Shown piece after piece: positions 49,903 through 63,118 of a stretch of 64,000 bases of DNA. Position 1 is the first letter of the stretch; the number at the start of each line of letters is the position of its first letter. The stretch lies in NCBI GenBank assembly GCA_037389465.1, contig JAZARR010000078.1, positions 1,860,001-1,924,000 of the forward strand, given 5' to 3'. A program made the translations under genes and the position numbers. The DNA comes from Baylisascaris procyonis. Lineage: Eukaryota > Nematoda > Chromadorea > Rhabditida > Ascarididae. The notes below the pieces were generated by a model. It did no database searches, was not told the DNA's origin, and saw only the letters and a list, made by a program, of their open reading frames with translations.

Positions 49903-49953
49903 TGGAGGGAAGGGAGGAGGGGGGGGGGGGGTTGGTGGGCGGGAGCAAAAGTC
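49903..49953. repeat. G-rich tract with a 13-G run
   Basis: GGAGGGAAGGGAGGA leads into an uninterrupted run of 13 G and then GGTGGGCGGGAG, a strong G-quadruplex-forming pattern on the + strand. Confidence 0.9.
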
Positions 49954-50603
49954 GTTTGTTCCACCGACGCGTTTGTTCGCTGCACGCCTTCGCGTCATTC
50001 TTAGAAATGCTATCGGCAGGTGAACTTTGAGAAAAACGATTCTTGGTACGCTGATAATAGATTCATTATAGCGTTCCGAAGAGTCGATTATTTAATTCGC
50101 TAGAAAAATAAAGATTCATGCTGGTAGATGCACTAAATTCTTTGCTAATATGTGCCGATTATGGGTGGTCCCTTGAAACAATTATAGCCTTCAATGATAA
50201 TACAAATACGGCTGCATTTAAATGTTCTTTTTTTAATGAGAGGGTATAGGGAAGTTTCACACTCCTATGCATAAAGACTTTAAAGCAAAAGAATAAACAT
50301 TCAATAGTAAGCATCATCTTTACGTAAATCTAATCATTCGCTATCAATTATACTCAAAGAGAGAGATTAGTGCAATCAGTTTCAGCTAATATATTTTAGC
50401 CTGAACACAACTCGTTTAAAAGTCAATCTTTGACGGAAGGGATGCATTTTCGGATCTTTTTTCTTGCTTACTAACCGTGAAGAGTTATCTAATTTACATT
50501 CGTGTAATTTTACTATTGCCATTTGCTACAGTTAACGTAGAGTATTCACAATTTAGAAGAACTTCAGAAATGTTAGATTGATAATAAAAATTTACGCCTC
50601 TAG

Positions 50604-50668
50604 AATGCAAAGAATATCAAAGTTGCAAAGAATGCAAAGAATATTCACAATGCAAAGAATATTCACAA
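50604..50668. repeat. short tandem repeat of TGCAAAGAATATTCACAA-like units
   Basis: Four imperfect copies of a GCAAAGAAT core. The last two share the full 18-bp unit ATGCAAAGAATATTCACA. Confidence 0.85.
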
Positions 50669-51403
50669 ACGAATTCAACTGGCACAAGTCTTAGATTATT
50701 GATCATAAAGTTACGCGAAAATATGGATTAGCAAGTTGCTATGTGTACACATGACGACCGTTGATCTTTCTAGCCGATTTATTTGCTCATTCTTGTCCAT
50801 AGCTATTTTAAACATATGTAACATAGCTATAGAGAACCGGAAACTGCAATATTTGAAACTGAGGCGATTCATCATCATCGACTGCTTTGCTTTTGTGGAT
50901 TTTGCCGATTCACTCATAATTAACAAAATAAAATTTAGTTACGTTGTTTCCAATTATCGCATTTTTTATACTTGTTGCTTGAAATACACAAAAATGTGAT
51001 ATTGAAGAATATTCATTCACTCAATAAATAGTAGCTATATATATATAGATGGCATAAGCAAAGAACGATGATTCTTGCGCTTTCTTCGAGGCGTTCGAAT
51101 AATTGTCACCTACAATTTGCGCTATAAGAAATGAAGAAGTCAAAGAATTACGACTTAACTTGTAATATTCAACGAGCGAACAACTTTTAGATGGCAAGCC
51201 CAATAAACGAAGAATCGATACGAAGCAACGCGCATCGGTGCGACAACGTCGGCAGCTTAAATTCAATCGCCCCTCCATGACTCTTGTTAACAACGAGCTT
51301 TTTTGAAGCGACTAACTCATTTATGCACCGAAACAAACGCAAATCCACGTGAATCGACTGTTACCATTCAACGAACGCTTCATTGCTCAGGTGTCGATCA
51401 AAT

Positions 51404-51433
51404 TCTCTCCTTCTCTCTCTCTCTCTCTCTCTT
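51404..51433. repeat. (TC)n microsatellite
   Basis: A CT dinucleotide run of about 30 bp. A second, shorter CT run lies at 57414-57431. Confidence 0.95.
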
Positions 51434-53998
51434 CTTAATTCCTCTAGGTGGAGTAATCAACAAATATAAACTTGTCTCACATGTTTATCGATCAATCATG
51501 AAAATATGCAAAACAATAGCTTCAGAAAATATCATACATTAAAACGAATTTATTATTTAGCCGGATTTATGAGTTTCTTTATAGCTTTTCGTATAGCGAA
51601 ATGGATATGATAATGTTATAATTGTTTAGTGAGTTGGTGTTGAATTCTGCATTCGTGAAATGGACCGACCGGTAACTAGCGATCAACGATTGCAAGTGAT
51701 TGAAGATGATATCGGATGGTGGTGAAGCATTAAATGTTAGGACTTTTGCTAGGAGGGTATTAAACTGGCATACAATCCAACTTCGCTATAACAATATCCC
51801 CTATTGTAAAGATAGTCCGGAAATGTAAACGTTGGAAGAATGCTATGGCATTGGAATCATTTCAAACAATGCACTGAGAGGACTTTTGAGTCGATAAAAT
51901 GAAGAAAGCCGGAAATACGTAAATGGAGAATGTGCAATGGATAGATTGCCAAATTTATAATTGTGCACTAAGAAATTTCATATGTGCACTGTGAAATTAA
52001 ATCATCTTCTCACGTTTTGCTGTGGAAGATGAATAGTAATATATGGATTGCTCTGAAGCAATGAATATTCCTTCCGTTGAATGATCGAATGAGTTCATAT
52101 CAGATTATCGATAATCATATCAACTATAGATGACGAGAAGTGAAGTTAAACACTCTCAGTCGCTATTTTTGCTCTAGAAATCGTTGTTTTCGTTGTGAAT
52201 ATAAAATACGTCATTAACGAGAATGTTTTGAAGCATTTTACTCTTGAAGGCTTCGTCGAAAGCTATTTAGGTGGTCGACGAACAAAAGAATGAACTGAAT
52301 ACGAGACTCCTCAAATCATTGTTTTCCATCTGCCACATAAAGCAATCTTTTGAAAACAACATTAAATGGAAAATAATTTTTCCAAATGTATTGATCATAT
52401 TTGTTCTTCTGCTAACTATAATGGATTGTAATGATTTGCTGTTTTATTATTTAATACATTTGAATGATATCAGTAACAGAAACTACTATATCACAGTTCA
52501 TAATATCGATGCTAATGAAAAATAAATGAAACGATTCAACGAATACCTAACGGTTAATTCCCTTTTATTTGAATGCTGCTCACAACCTATAAAATTCCCA
52601 ATAAGAGAAATTGAATTCACATGTCAGCATAATCGAATTGCAAAAGTACAATCAATAGTGATGCACCGTTGATCTTTTTATCGAAAAAAACTCATTATTA
52701 GAAGTACAGCATAGAAAGTTTGTTGAAAGATATGAACTTTTATGGATGACTTGTGCGCAAATGACTCGGTGAAAAGTCCTTATATATTGTAGATCCATTC
52801 TATGCATTTTATTAATCGAAAAGGTTGGTCGGTGAGAGATTTGGAATTTCAATTCGCTAAGAGCAATTTCATGAAGCAGTGTAGATTTTTAATATGAATT
52901 GTTTTCCAGCATTTTGATGTCATAGAAACAGGCAGAGGCAACAGATAGATAGCGATATATGACTACCTTCAACTGAATTGTTTTCCTTAGAAGGCACATT
53001 AGAGAGTCGCCCACAATTACTGAAGAAGAGATGAATTAATGTTATAGAAAATGACGAAATATTTACTAACTTTTTAATTTCTTTTAAGTAGTGAATGGCG
53101 TTCGTTTAGAAGCGATAAACTAATGGAATTTCATTGATTGCTCGATGTTCAAGTTTTTTGAGAAGAGAATGCCGATCACTTTAAGCCCTTAGCAACTTTT
53201 TCTTCGAAGCACCCGCAGAGGATGGGATTGAGTAAAAAACCTTCCCCATCTCCAATGTTTCCAATAAAACCTTTCCCATAATGGGAAAGATTTTGTTGGA
53301 GAATCCCAACAAAACCCACAATGTTTTTCCGATTTTCCTTGATGGATTTCCCGTCAAGACTACATCTTCTGCAGGACAAGATTAACCAGTAGCATGCCAC
53401 ATTGCAGTCTGAATTTTCGAAAAAAAATCTGACTAACATCGTGGTAAAACTAATAAAACAAGTGCTGCATTAGATTTTTTTCTTTCAAAATTTTCCTGCA
53501 CACTTCAATTAGATCACTCAAACAGAGGTAGCTAACTTAATCGGCATTAATTATTTACAGTGAGCATCATGAAGGAATCTCAACAAATGAGGTGTTTCAA
53601 CAAATCGTCCGTAAAATGTTAGCACAAAAAATATACTTTTTCAACCACAAAATATTTTTTAACATGAAGGGGATTCGTCGTTTGAAAGGATTCGTCTAAA
53701 TGATGTTCGAGATTCGGCTGAAAAGGTCTTTAAGAAACATTCATAAAAGAATAATGCTCTTCAGTTCAATAATGAATGTTCTGTTAAATTCTAATATGCT
53801 TGAAAGAGGGCACGAACCGAGAGCATTCACTCTAAATTTTACTAAAAAATAGATATTTTTCGTTACTTTTCTGTTTTCGACAATTTTCTTAAACACTGCT
53901 GAGAAACGAAGCATTTAGCCACTTACGATGCAATATCACAACGTAAGAAAGGCACCTCAATTAAGATATTTTTTCATTGCAAGGAACGATTGTGTGGT

Positions 53999-54072
53999 GT
54001 TCTCGATAGTGCAGTGGTATAGCATTCACTAAAAAGCGATGATTACTGGATCGTTCCAATCGACTGGTGAAA
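53999..54072 (+). pseudogene. tRNA-like remnant
   Basis: TAGTGCAGTGGTATAGC matches the Pol III A-box consensus, and GGATCGTTCC about 35 bp later resembles a degraded B box. The spacing fits a tRNA, but the ends do not form an acceptor stem, so this is at most a tRNA pseudogene or tRNA-derived repeat. Confidence 0.3.
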
Positions 54073-54732
54073 CTTCAGTTAGTCAAAAAAAAAAGCGCTA
54101 ATGATTATAGAAGCAATCTGATTAACTGCAATTTTGATACGCAAACGTGTGGCAATAATCAATTCAGAAATGCTACTCGGAACTTATGCTGCTTTATATA
54201 TAATCACTCAAAAGTTTATTTCGCTTATGCAACGTTTCGGCTTACTAAGCGACCCCTAAGCTTGCACTGATAACATTTATCTTACTCAATTTTGAGGGCT
54301 GTCTGCTGATTACTCAATTAACCAGAACGTTGCATAAGGCAAACGAAGTTTTGTAGGCTCGTATGCGAGTCACAGTGCAAGAAGTGATCAGCCTATTTTA
54401 ATCAAAATTAATAATTAGAGAGAACGAAATTAGCCAAAAAGAGGCATCAATTAGCACATATCACTGACTGGCAAATAGGTAAAATACACGAAAAGATTCA
54501 TAGGATTATGCATAATGCTTTAATTAGTCATAATGGTAGAACAATAAGCAGAGAGCTTTTGCTAGTTTCCTATTCACTATTTTTAACCCGAGCTAGCATT
54601 TTTATTAGCTAAATTCATAAATTTCGTCAACGGAAATGATGCCACTCGATTGATTCATTATTTCTAAGACCACTACTGAGTGGTATTTGCAACGTATCGA
54701 CTTGTGCTAATGAATGAAATAATCTAACTTAG

Positions 54733-55005
54733 GGAGGGATATTTAATGACAAAGACAACGGCTGCACATCGCTCGTATGTGCGCAATGTCGCAATCGCAT
54801 CATATCAGTGCGACGCAGAGGCAAAATGAAATTAACGCAGCTCGCTGATTACGCATATATCGATGCTGAACGTGCGGATTCGAATGATGGCTATGATATG
54901 ATAGAGAATAGTGTTCTCGATAATAAGAGGGGACGAGGCATATATCGTGATACATCGACGGTTATTTGCGTATTGCCGTTGAATCTTTCGAAAGGCGTGT
55001 CATAG
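54733..55005 (+). other. unidentified 90-codon open frame with exon-like texture
   Basis: After AACTTAG the frame stays open to a TAG at 55003-55005, in sequence that is GC-richer than its flanks. The translation is acidic and basic mixed (KMKLTQLADYAYIDAERADS and then NKRGRGIYRD). An in-frame ATG lies at 54808. A second frame is also open over its first third. No domain was recognised, and it could be a terminal exon or chance. Confidence 0.25.
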
Positions 55006-58000
55006 TCACTCGATCGCGTCATGGACATCCACTTATGATTAGGCTTGTAGCTAGCACCTCATTACATTCAATTTCTCATTTTTTATAGCACCTTCTAATC
55101 AAAGTTCAACACAATTCATCGAACATTACAATTTTCTATAGCATACAATCTTTTCATTTTCACAGTATGCATATGAAAAATACACGAAAGCACCTATTTA
55201 TACTTCGATAGCAAATGAATTCAATAGGCAATTAAATTTTCATTGAAGAACGGCCTTGACAATTAGTTTCCACAAACTAAACAAATTGATTTAATACTGG
55301 TTGCTTTCCTCTAAGAATATCTTGATAGTGCCTATGTGATTTTTTCCAAACAATTTTTGAAAGCTATAGTAAAACTCTTTCATTGATCGTCTTCATTTCT
55401 GCCCCGCTTCTTCATTTTTGCCTCAGTTTTCCCACCAAAGAATGCATAAATTTATACCCAGTTCAATGGCAGTAATTTTTGCAGATACGTTCATCCTTAA
55501 CTTGAAATACTTCAAGCTTGAATACAAAAAAACTCCTCTACATTCGCTCATGGGGGTCGAATTTTTATCATGAATTCTAAGGTTTGCAACTGAGATCTTA
55601 CGGTTGTTCTCCTTCGCTCGATGGACGACTGTTTTTTTTTTTTAAAGCCCAACATTTCACAAGTAACCTCGTTAATATTTTAGCAATTCTTGCTCAATTT
55701 CGATCATCTCTCATCTCGTTGCAATTGTTGAAGTTCAGTGAGTCAACTTATGTGGCTTGGTGAATTTATACTGATGTTTAAGTGGCTGATTAATTACTCC
55801 TGTTGAAAATATTTCAAACATAACAACATGCACAATCTGCAAATTTCCATGTTCAATACGCTAAAACACCTTTTATATAATAAATTCTAGCTACTAAATT
55901 ATTGAAAATTTTATTATTATTGACAGTATGCCTTATTTACGCACTAAGCACTACACAGGAAGAAAGTGAAAATATTCGCATTGGCAACTAATCTAAAATT
56001 CTCTTGCATAATGCCTTAATTTTGCATTATTTCAACCACTGATCAAAATATGGTCGCTATATGTTAACAAAATTTCATTCACTAGAATGAGCTCATTTAC
56101 AAATACTTACAGTAGCACGTATACATTCATAAGCGAATTGTTTCTAACAACTGTAATTACTCTCCCACACAAAATTAGCAGTGGAGTGAAAATGTACGTT
56201 CTGAAGAATAGGGATGATTAAGCCGCATATTTCGGCCTATCTTGGGCATTTGGCATTTTTAAACTTCGATCACCTTTTCGAAGGTGAATTCTGCCACTGT
56301 TTCGATCGACTTAATGAAAGAATTGTTTGTAGATAATGGACGCATAACAGATTAATACAAAATGAATAGGCATATGAAAGAGTGACATTTTACAACAATG
56401 CTCTAGAAGACGTAACAAATAAACCAATAAAAACATTTGCACTTTATTAACGAAATGTAACGACACAATGAAGCTCAAATTACATAAGTCGGATTAATTT
56501 TTAGTGACAACGAAATAAATTCATTGCACAAATCTGTTGCAAAAGTCGGCCTTCCTTGCTGCAACAGCCTAAAAACGTAGCGATCTTAACGGCGCTCCGA
56601 TTTGTGAAACAGCTTAAGGATGACTTGTTGACATTCGAAATGTTACGTCTTTGACATTTTAAAGTTTTTCGTATACTACAAATGCGATCATATGAGGATT
56701 TTTTAAACATCAACGGCACAGAAATTTGAAACATTAGCGATAAAGGAGAAAAAAAAACAAGATTAAAAATGAACATAGAATCTTATGAGACACAAAAAAT
56801 TTGTCATTGGCAATGCGGAAGGAATGATGATTATAGTCTGATTAGAAAATGTATGGCAAATGCCGCTGCAACTTAGGAGATTCACTACTCAGCGATATTA
56901 CATCGAGAAAGTATTTATGAGACGAATAAGATGTTATTTTATTTGGAAGTCCGTTCCATGCAAAGAAACGATAATGATGTTTGTTTTTTTTTTGACAAAT
57001 TAATCCTTTCGATTAACTTTTAATAGTATATGAACTTATAAGACGGTCTTTTTTTGTTAAAGGCGAGTACTAAGCGCCTTAGATAAACAATAGATTATAC
57101 GAAATATACTGCAAATGATGCCACCGATATTAAAAAAAAAAAAAAAATTCTCATACTTAAATCCATCAAAAGAATCTGCTGGAATTTTCTTTTGACAATT
57201 GATAAGCAAAAGCAGTGATAAGTTTGTCCTCTTAATTCCAACATATAAATGTGGAAATTGGTTAGGTGCTGCGACATTTTGAAAAAAAAAAAAAATATAT
57301 CGCTGCAAAAGTTGCGCCGAGAAACTCATTTACTCCTCTTTAACAGAAATAATCTATTGTTTCGCTGATTTTATTGCTTAAATGGACATGCGGAAATGCG
57401 CATTACTGACAAAGCTCTCTCTCTCTCTCTTCATATTGCGTGCTATTAGCGCATTCTTTCATACATTCGATTGCACTTCAATAGCTCTCGACTTAGAGCA
57501 GTGGATATGCTCAGCTGGAGAGTGATGTCCTCGGTATAGATCCGATAGAGGTAAATAGAGGTATTATTGCCATTCAAGAACACTATCATACTATAAAAAG
57601 TGCTTGCACTCGAATGATGCATTTGTTATGTAACGTATGTTATTGACAACTGCTATATTCCCTCTGAGATTCAATGCCATAATAGACATACGCAAAAGAG
57701 AGGTAATGATGGAAATGATGATGGTTGGATTTGAAGTGAAGTGAATGCTTGTGAGGCAAAAAGGGCAAATTTGGGAATTGTGCAAATAACGTAGCAAAAA
57801 GCATTGCAAAATTAAAAACTAAAATAGACGTGAAAAAATACGAAATTTGATATAATTCGAGAAATCACTTAATAACGCGATTTTCGATAAATCTGCAGTG
57901 TGTTTTCGTTGAATATCTTTTTAAAAATTGCGGTGATTTAATGAAACGAATTAGTCTCCTTCCGCTTTTTTTTCTTCTCAGCAACAAGACTTTTTCAACG

Positions 58001-59405
58001 TCTATGCGCATTGCATCAATTTGAAAGTGTCATTAAGAGATGCTATTGATTGCAAAAATTGATGTATTGATAGTTAATTTTCGATGGGACTCAAAATAAT
58101 TAGCATTTCCTTTGGCTAATGGTGTTGCATCGGATGGAAATACAATGAAGAATATAAGCAATTCGATCTTAGTATCAAAGTCTCATCACACAAGTCGATA
58201 ATCTCTAATATGTGCACGGTTTTCTCAAAAGCTTTTCATTACCTTTATTGCTGAATTCAACGTTACTAATTTCATTTACAGTTGAGTTTTAAATTTGTAG
58301 TTACTCATTTTATTTACAAGTAACACCTGAGTTTATCATCACTTACTTCATTTATAAGTAAGTCTTATAAGCAAGCTGCAAAATTCGTCTAAGTATTCAT
58401 GCGTCAATCAAAAAAAAAAAAAAAACATTCAACGAAACAGAACGTTGAAATGGTTAAAGCTCAATACAGTGGCACGTGCTTCTTTGTATGCAACATTTGT
58501 TCGCTGTACTTTAAAAAAAAAAAACGAATTAGAAGGAATGCGATGTCTGTAACGCACAGATAACGCTAACGTCTAGTCGTTTAATGATTAAAACGACTCG
58601 AATGCATTTCTCTCTAAATTTCATGTCTTTTAAAAAAAGAAAAAAATTAAAAACTCTTCTATGAAATATGCATAACGGTATTGCATTTCCATGTTGATGT
58701 GAAAAAAAAAAAAACTTCAAGTAACAGCTTTTTGCACTTTTAGTGCATTTCTATGCAAGTGTAAATGTAAAGGAGCTCATTATAAAAATCAATTTATGCT
58801 CTCACTTGTGTTCATTCATTCACATGATATCATTTAATTTTCAGAATTTCAATTTCCCCTTCGTTATGAAATGCCATTAATATTCTTATAAAGATGAACT
58901 TGACAATGATAAATACATTGAGCACAAATTTCGAACATTATTTAAAGGTGCACCTCGTGGAAGCAATCTAAATATTTAAACGCGTTAATATGAAAGCCGG
59001 TTGCAAGCTGAAAAGCGTTAGCAAGTGGAATTTACGTGCAACAGATCGTGAAATTGCAAGGAGCAGAAAATTGCTAAATTTTGATCAACTTCTCGGAAAA
59101 GGAACTCGATTTAGTCGCAATGCAAAAGAGCGCTGTAATTATATGCCTTATTCGTAATGCAAGCTAGGAATACAGTGAAACTAGGAAACCACCTAAATGT
59201 CGTCAAGTTGATCCCTAAAAGAAAGCGAACATGTCGACTTCCACCTTCACCAGTAACCTTAAATCGTTCGTGACGATTTGAGATACCTCTCAGAAGAAAA
59301 GGCCTTTTACAGCATTAAGTGACTTGTAACTTAATCTGGGCTTAAAGAGGTGCACAGCAAACGCTTGAAAAGGGAGTGTGGCACTAAGCAACAGCGCTTG
59401 TTTCC

Positions 59406-59513
59406 ACAAGAAAATGCAATAGCATAGTCCTTACAAGCAGATGCAACAAAATTACCCTCATAAACAAATGCGACAGCATTTCCTTCACATGGAAACTCTG
59501 ACACATGTGTCCG
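59406..59513. repeat. 27-bp tandem repeat, four imperfect copies
   Basis: Copies start at 59406, 59433, 59460 and 59487 with an exact 27-bp period; the shared core is ATGC(A/G)A(T/C)A. The fourth copy is the most diverged. The period is a multiple of three, so it reads as a 9-residue repeat in open frames. It lies directly outside the left inverted-repeat arm. Confidence 0.7.
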
Positions 59514-59529
59514 GATCCAATTAGTCACA

Positions 59530-59656
59530 ATGCACTGCCTTGTACTTAGACAGCGCAAATCGCACTACAATGGGAGGGCGGTCTCCGATAGTGCTTTTTG
59601 ATGCAGTACATCTGCTCGAAGTTCTTGCTGTAATCAGATTGCTGTTTAAAGTTTAA
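59530..59656 (+). repeat. left arm of a 127-bp perfect inverted repeat
   Basis: From ATGCACTGCCTTGTACTTAG to GCTGTTTAAAGTTTAA, identical by eye to the reverse complement of 63874-64000. The arms stop matching inside at 59656/63874. The outer limit of the right arm is cut by the window end. Confidence 0.97.
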
Positions 59657-62600
59657 AAAATCACTGTCGTTATGCAATTGCAGTGAAACTCTTGCAACAG
59701 AAATTGCATTGCTCGTGATGGCATCTCAAAGATCACCGAACATTATCGAAGGGCATTTGTCATCTACCTCAGTCATCCGGAATTTTGCATGCAATTGTTT
59801 TCAAATAGAGATACCTCAGTTAGCAGTAAAACTTTTTTCGAACGTATTTTAAAAATTTTCAGCATTATGGCTCTATTAATTTCGATGCACTAAAATGAAA
59901 TGAAAATATTCTAGCGGGCAAAAAAAAAAATTGCTATGAATAGCTAAAAAGGAGCGAGAGAGACAAAGAAATTTGTACTAAGATTGATGATTGTTTCGGT
60001 TTTTAGAACGCTCAAAAGTACGAATGAAATAAACGTGACATGTGAAAAAAAGATGAATTTGTCGAAATAAAGTTTCACTCTCATTTCTCGCAAGCTAAAG
60101 GAAAACGGGTGGATGGAATGGCGGCGATGCACTCATGCAAGGGATGTTTGCTGCTTGCATACTCATCGCTACTTCAGTCTTATAAGTGAACACGAAGCAT
60201 ACCCAACAAGACCCATAATTCATCTAATGAAACGCGTCAATCGCAGTGCCTCTTTTATGCTCTTGTAGCGCATTAAAAATATGACGGTCGATTACTATTT
60301 GAATAAAAACCTGAGATTTTTTTTAAACAACAAGATATTTGAGTTTATTCAAGAAGTTTTGGATCTTGATTACCAGATGTGAATGCAAAAGTGTGAATGA
60401 GCTCATAGGCGATTAAAAGAAATCTACGGAACTTAAGGGCGTTATTGCATGCCCTATTAGATGAGCTTGCAAATATCTTTTAAAGTGACAATTTGATAAC
60501 ACAAAAAGAATAGCCATTTGAAATAGAAATCCAACACTTTTTTTGCGCCTAAAATTTCCTGTAATTAATGATTATTGCTATGCTTCGTAATTTTCACCAA
60601 ATAATTGAGTTCATCGAAAAAAAAAAGTTCCCTTTGCGTCACGCAAGAGGCAGATTTAATATAGCTAAAATCTGCGGTAAACTTCCTTTAGTTCTATGAT
60701 GAAAGGTTTTCTAGGCAAGATTGAATAGCACTCTTTCACTTCAAACATATGACATGTCACTTTTGTAGTCGCATTATGCCATTTTCAAGTTTGTTTTCTT
60801 TCAATCCTTATCTCCTGTCTCGCTCCTTCTTCGAGCGTACCTAATGAAATGATTTTCTTTAACTTGATTAGAGTTGCATCAACTTGTTCGGGAAGCAGCA
60901 TCCAAAAAAAAAAAAAATTTTCTTTTTTAAGTTTTTCTATTAACTAATCTTGCCTAGAATCAGTGAACTAAAACTAAACTAGAACTATTATGATCATCAT
61001 CATCATAGAACTAAACCAAAACTAAAGGTATTTGAAAACATGACTGCAATTGTATGCAAAATTTTGGATCAGTGAACTAGACGGCAAATACCCTTCTATA
61101 ATACTCGATGATCTTTGAGATGCACATTGTGAGTAATGCAATTTCCATCGCAAAAGTTTCATTGCAATTGCACAATGACAGTGATTTTTTTTTTTTAATT
61201 TTTTTTTGAGGTTTTATAAAAGAGAAGAACAAAATGTGAAAACAACGAATTAGTAAATAGACTTTGGCTAAATGCTTAAAAGCTTTATAATGATAAAGCA
61301 AATGCATAGATATTATAGTCTTATAAAACAAATGTATAGGTCGACTTTTGAAATTCGAAAAGTTTCTCTAGTGGAAAAATTAATAAAGGTGTACCATGAG
61401 TTATTATTAGTTATATTTGTTTAAATAGAGAACGCATAATTAAGTGGATAGTCCATTCTACACAACATGCGTAGAGATCAAGACGAATATGGCACTCTGG
61501 GAGGAACAGCATTAATAACATATAGGTGAATGGAAACATTTCGCGAGCATAAATATAGAGGCAATAGATCACTGTTAGCAGACTGAATGTTAGGGATGCA
61601 AAAGTAAGACGCTGTTTGATTACCTATGAGAATATAAGGTGACCACGTTTCGGTCCTTATCCGTTTACATGTGCATCTGAGTTATGCATGGGCCATCGTC
61701 AGAGCGATACGCATAACCCTGATAGTATGAGAAGTTGCAAAGACAACTTAAGTAAGAGTAGGAAGAGATAGAGAAGAAAAAAGTGGAAAAAAGAAAAGAA
61801 ATGATAGAACTTATATTAAAAATGCATGATAAATACAAAAGTTGCATAAAATGGCACCTACCTCATCGCTATAGTCCTCTCTCTCCCTTTTCTCCAAAAC
61901 AGACGTTTGAGAAGTAGAACTCAATCCCTTTTACCACCGATCTCCATCCCTGTCTCTCTACAAGAAGAGCTTGTAGCCCAATGTCCACGAGAAGAAGTTA
62001 TGCGAGAGGAACAATAATAATAAGGCATTAAACGCCAACGTGCAGTAAAAACGTATGACACCGACGACTAATTAACCTCAACTGCAAACAAACCTTTATT
62101 CGTACTAATTGTTAAAATATAATTGCCCTAAAATTTAATGTATTATATGAAACTGAATTCTAATACCCTAAGAGATAAATATTAGTATGTGTAACCATAA
62201 TTGCATTAAAAGATAATATAAAATCTGGTGCTGTATAGTGGAAACGAAAGGCGATGTATTACAGTAAATAAAATAAAATGAAATAAAAATAAAGCTTTGT
62301 TATAAAATAAGTATGTTGGTGACGGCCATGAAAATCCTAGGTAAATTGAAACAAAGGAAGATAGAAGGTTTTGAGTAAATATGACAATAAAAATATGTGG
62401 AGAGTCCTGTAGAAAGTTATATTAAAATGTGAAAGTAAAGAGTTATAAAACGGGGGAACAAGCCATAATAAAGGAAAAGCAAAGTCTAAAAATAGTGTAA
62501 TAGAAAGACTGAGTATAAAAACTAGAATATATTTAAAATATATTTGGAAAGAAAGGTATATCCAAACATAGTAAGTTAAAATTCGTATAGTCTAAAGCTA

Positions 62601-63118
62601 TAGTCTAAGGCATAAGTTAAAAGATGCGTACTCGACATGAAGGGTAATGCTGATAAGTGATGATAAATGTATGTGTCAATGTTGATGGCATAGACCGAAC
62701 AGTATTGTCGGGGTAGAGCAATATTTATATGATCTAAGCTTGATGTAGAACATATCGAAACAAAACAATAACATTTAAGGTTCCCTAAATGATTCTAACG
62801 AAGAAATACTACTATAAGACCGTAATAAAATGTAAAAACTAATACACAGACGTCCTATAACAATAAACAAAGTAAAATTAAATAACTGAATGTTAGTCAA
62901 TATTACATCGTTGTTAATGTAATGTTAAGAAGCGTTAATCAATAAATCTTTGCATATATCGTAAAAGCAATCTTACTATGAAAATGTAAGACCTGCATAG
63001 ATCATAATACCCTTATGCCTGCATTGTTAATAAGCGAAAAATACTAAAGTCCATTAAAAATTTCGTAAACCAAGCTTTTAATACCCTTTCTATTAAGGTA
63101 GATGAACTTATAGACTAA
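59657..63118. mobile_element. interior of the decayed retroelement
   Basis: AT-rich sequence between the left arm and the RT remnant, with no intact frame. It contains the hammerhead-like motif (61630-61705) and pyrimidine-rich segments near 61870-61960. A GIY-YIG or other endonuclease domain, expected 3' of a Penelope-type RT, was not recognised. It may also hold unrelated host DNA if the left arm is a separate fragment. Confidence 0.4.
61630..61705 (-). ncRNA. hammerhead-ribozyme-like core
   Basis: On the - strand CTGACGA is followed about 43 nt later by GGACCGAAACGTGGTC and ACC. This gives the conserved CUGANGA and GAAA boxes and a GUC cleavage triplet after a very short stem III, the minimal form known from Penelope-like elements. 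Stem II (GGCC with GGACC) is imperfect and stem I is not evident, so activity is doubtful. Confidence 0.3.

Noticed and set aside
59331..59558. 75-codon minus-strand frame with a 9-residue repeat
   Set aside because: It is generated by the 27-bp tandem repeat; the RT-like reading in the left arm is on the + strand.
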